From positions 1 to 6,771 of the forward strand of contig CANHAW010000118.1 of NCBI GenBank assembly GCA_947458675.1: a DNA stretch of 6,771 nt, written 5' to 3'. Both the position numbers and the translations under genes were made by a program. Positions 5,621 through 6,771 of the stretch are shown here, in pieces. The notes beneath the pieces were generated by a model. The model searched no databases, was not told the origin of the DNA, and saw only the letters and a program-made list of their open reading frames with translations. Positions within the stretch are counted from its first letter, which is position 1; every line of letters starts with the position of its first letter. Origin of the DNA: Beijerinckiaceae bacterium (lineage in GTDB: Bacteria; Pseudomonadota; Alphaproteobacteria; Rhizobiales; Beijerinckiaceae).

Positions 5621-6637
5621 ATGAAGCAGATCACGATCCAAGGCGCAGCGCCAACGACCTTCACGTGCGATGATGACGACACAATCCTGCGCGCAGCCCT
5701 GCGTGCGGGCCTCGCTTTTCCTTACGAATGCAATGTCGGCTCATGCGGCAATTGCCGCTTCGAACTCGTTGAAGGCGAAGTCGAACATTTGCGCAAGGAT
5801 TCGCCCGCCTATACGGAGCGCGACGTGCAGCGCAAGCGCTGGCTCGGATGCCAGGCCAATCCGCATGGCGATTGCACAATCAAAGTGCGCCTCGCCGATC
5901 ATCACAAGCCGCATATCCTGCCCGTGCGCACCAAGGGCACGCTGACCCATATGCACGATCTCACCCATGACATCCGCGAATTCCGCTTCAAGCTGGATGT
6001 GCCGGTGAAATTCCTGCCCGGCCAATATGCATTGCTCAGCGTGACGGGCGTTGAGGGCGCACGCGCCTATTCGATGGGCAATGTCACGGCCGATGGCGCG
6101 GAATGGCATTTCCAGATCAAGCGCGTGCCCAATGGTGCTGCAACGGGCGAGCTTTTCGACCGCATCAAAATCGGCGAGACGATCGGCCTCGATGGACCTT
6201 ATGGAATGGCCTATCTGCGCGAAGATTCGCCGCGCGACATTCTCTGCCTTGCCGGCGGCTCGGGCCTCTCGCCCATGGTGTCCATCGCGCGCGGCTGGGC
6301 GCAATCAGGCGCGCTCAAGGGCCGCAAGCTGCATTTCATCTATGGCGGGCGCGGCGCGCGCGACATTTGCGGTGAGGATATGCTGCGCGAATTGCGCGAC
6401 TACGGCACGGAGCTGCTGTTCTATCCCGTGATTTCCATGCCCGATCCCGACAAGCCGGGGGAGTGGACCGGACTGACAGGCTTTGTGCATGACATTGCCG
6501 TGCAGAAATTCGGCGATGGCCTGAAAGATATGGAAATCTATTTCGCCGGCCCGCCCGCCATGGGCGATGCGGTGATGAGGCTCGTTGCGGAAAAGAAGAT
6601 CCCGCAGACACAGGTTCACTTCGACCAGTTTTATTGA
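5621..6637 (+). CDS. NADH:ferredoxin oxidoreductase with N-terminal plant-type [2Fe-2S] domain (oxygenase reductase component)
   Basis: This 338-residue flavoprotein takes electrons from NAD(P)H and passes them to the Rieske ferredoxin. The domain order is chloroplast-type [2Fe-2S] (about 1-92; ligands C37, C42, C45 and C77), FAD-binding barrel (about 103-200; R148-A-Y-S motif and the GPYG loop at 192-195), and NAD-binding domain (about 205-338; AGGSGLSPM at 211-219, YGGR at 241-244, YFAGPPAMG at 307-315). This matches BenC, CarAd and phenol-hydroxylase reductases in order and size, and differs from phthalate dioxygenase reductase, which uses FMN and carries its cluster at the C-terminus. The ATG at 5621 was chosen because the ferredoxin fold begins at once and AAAAGG lies eight bases upstream; an in-frame extension to 5489 would overlap the regulator gene and adds unrelated sequence. 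It lies 40 bases after the regulator and ends the plus-strand arm. Confidence 0.93.
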   Translation: MKQITIQGAAPTTFTCDDDDTILRAALRAGLAFPYECNVGSCGNCRFELVEGEVEHLRKDSPAYTERDVQRKRWLGCQANPHGDCTIKVRLADHHKPHILPVRTKGTLTHMHDLTHDIREFRFKLDVPVKFLPGQYALLSVTGVEGARAYSMGNVTADGAEWHFQIKRVPNGAATGELFDRIKIGETIGLDGPYGMAYLREDSPRDILCLAGGSGLSPMVSIARGWAQSGALKGRKLHFIYGGRGARDICGEDMLRELRDYGTELLFYPVISMPDPDKPGEWTGLTGFVHDIAVQKFGDGLKDMEIYFAGPPAMGDAVMRLVAEKKIPQTQVHFDQFY

Positions 6638-6647
6638 TGGTGTTCGC

Positions 6648-6771
6648 CCTTCTCCCGCGCGAGCGGGAGAAGGTGGCGCGCGAAGCGCGACGGATGAGGG
6701 CGATGCAACCGCCTGTTTCTTCGTCGCTTCGCTCTACGCCGAACTCCCTCACCCGTCATGCTCCGCATGAC
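6648..6771. repeat. Composite palindromic intergenic repeat, cut by window edge
   Basis: Three nested or consecutive inverted repeats fill the non-coding end. First, CCTTCTCCCGC / GCGGGAGAAGG (6648-6673), a perfect 11-bp stem with loop GCGA, begins eleven bases after the reductase stop. Second, GACGGATGAGGG (6689-6700) pairs with CCCTCACCCGTC (6746-6757) with one mismatch and encloses 45 bases. Third, GTCATGCTCCGCATGAC (6755-6771) is a perfect 7-bp stem at the very edge. Dispersed elements with this CTCCCGC palindrome and GGGTGAGGG / CCCTCACCC blocks are common between genes in Hyphomicrobiales. The element probably continues to the right. No coding potential is seen here. Confidence 0.75.

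Noticed and set aside
5741..6304. 187-residue antisense frame over the reductase gene
   Set aside because: The sense frame carries complete iron-sulfur, FAD and NAD motifs; the antisense one has none.
1..6771. CRISPR array, tRNA, rRNA or transposase
   Set aside because: No regularly spaced direct repeats, no tRNA-like cloverleaf and no transposase or integrase motifs were seen on either strand.

Overview
The window is GC-rich (roughly 60% by eye). Its codon use, gene families and GC-rich intergenic palindromes of the CCCTCTCCCGC/GCGGGAGAGGG type point to an alphaproteobacterium, most likely a Hyphomicrobiales (Rhizobiales) soil or water organism. Species cannot be told from the sequence. All eight coding regions read as accessory catabolic or transport genes; there are no rRNA, tRNA or CRISPR features and no transposase.

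Layout. (1) Positions 1-1118, plus strand: the C-terminal part of a molybdenum hydroxylase large subunit of the xanthine dehydrogenase / isoquinoline 1-oxidoreductase beta type, closed by a strong intrinsic terminator at 1140-1170 that also suits the gene converging from the right. (2) Positions 2779-1190, minus strand: a tight three-gene unit made of an unrecognised 167-residue protein and two half-size membrane proteins that are clear paralogues of each other, overlapping by one base. (3) Positions 2858-6637: a complete, compact Rieske oxygenase system. The oxygenase alpha subunit (minus strand, 4144-2858) is divergent from a Rieske ferredoxin, an IclR-family regulator and an NADH:ferredoxin reductase (plus strand, 4338-6637). 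A 193-bp divergent control region holds a perfect 15-bp IclR-type palindrome. (4) Positions 6638-6771: a composite palindromic intergenic repeat that runs off the window.

How the genes fit together. Electrons would pass from NADH to FAD and the plant-type [2Fe-2S] centre of the reductase, then to the Rieske ferredoxin, then to the Rieske centre and mononuclear iron of the oxygenase, which would hydroxylate an aromatic ring or a related substrate. No beta subunit is present. This alpha-only plus Rieske ferredoxin plus ferredoxin-containing reductase set resembles the carbazole 1,9a-dioxygenase layout, although the alpha subunit looks more like the phthalate-dioxygenase-type family. The IclR protein is the obvious regulator of both divergent arms. 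The membrane-protein pair lies directly downstream of the oxygenase on the same strand and may be cotranscribed with it, so uptake or export of the substrate is possible but unproven.

Most interesting points: the split, Cys-less, paralogous permease pair with its companion protein; the palindrome-plus-extra-half-site operator between apparent face-to-face promoters; and the use of one palindrome family at both outer ends of the Rieske cassette. The substrate cannot be named from sequence alone.
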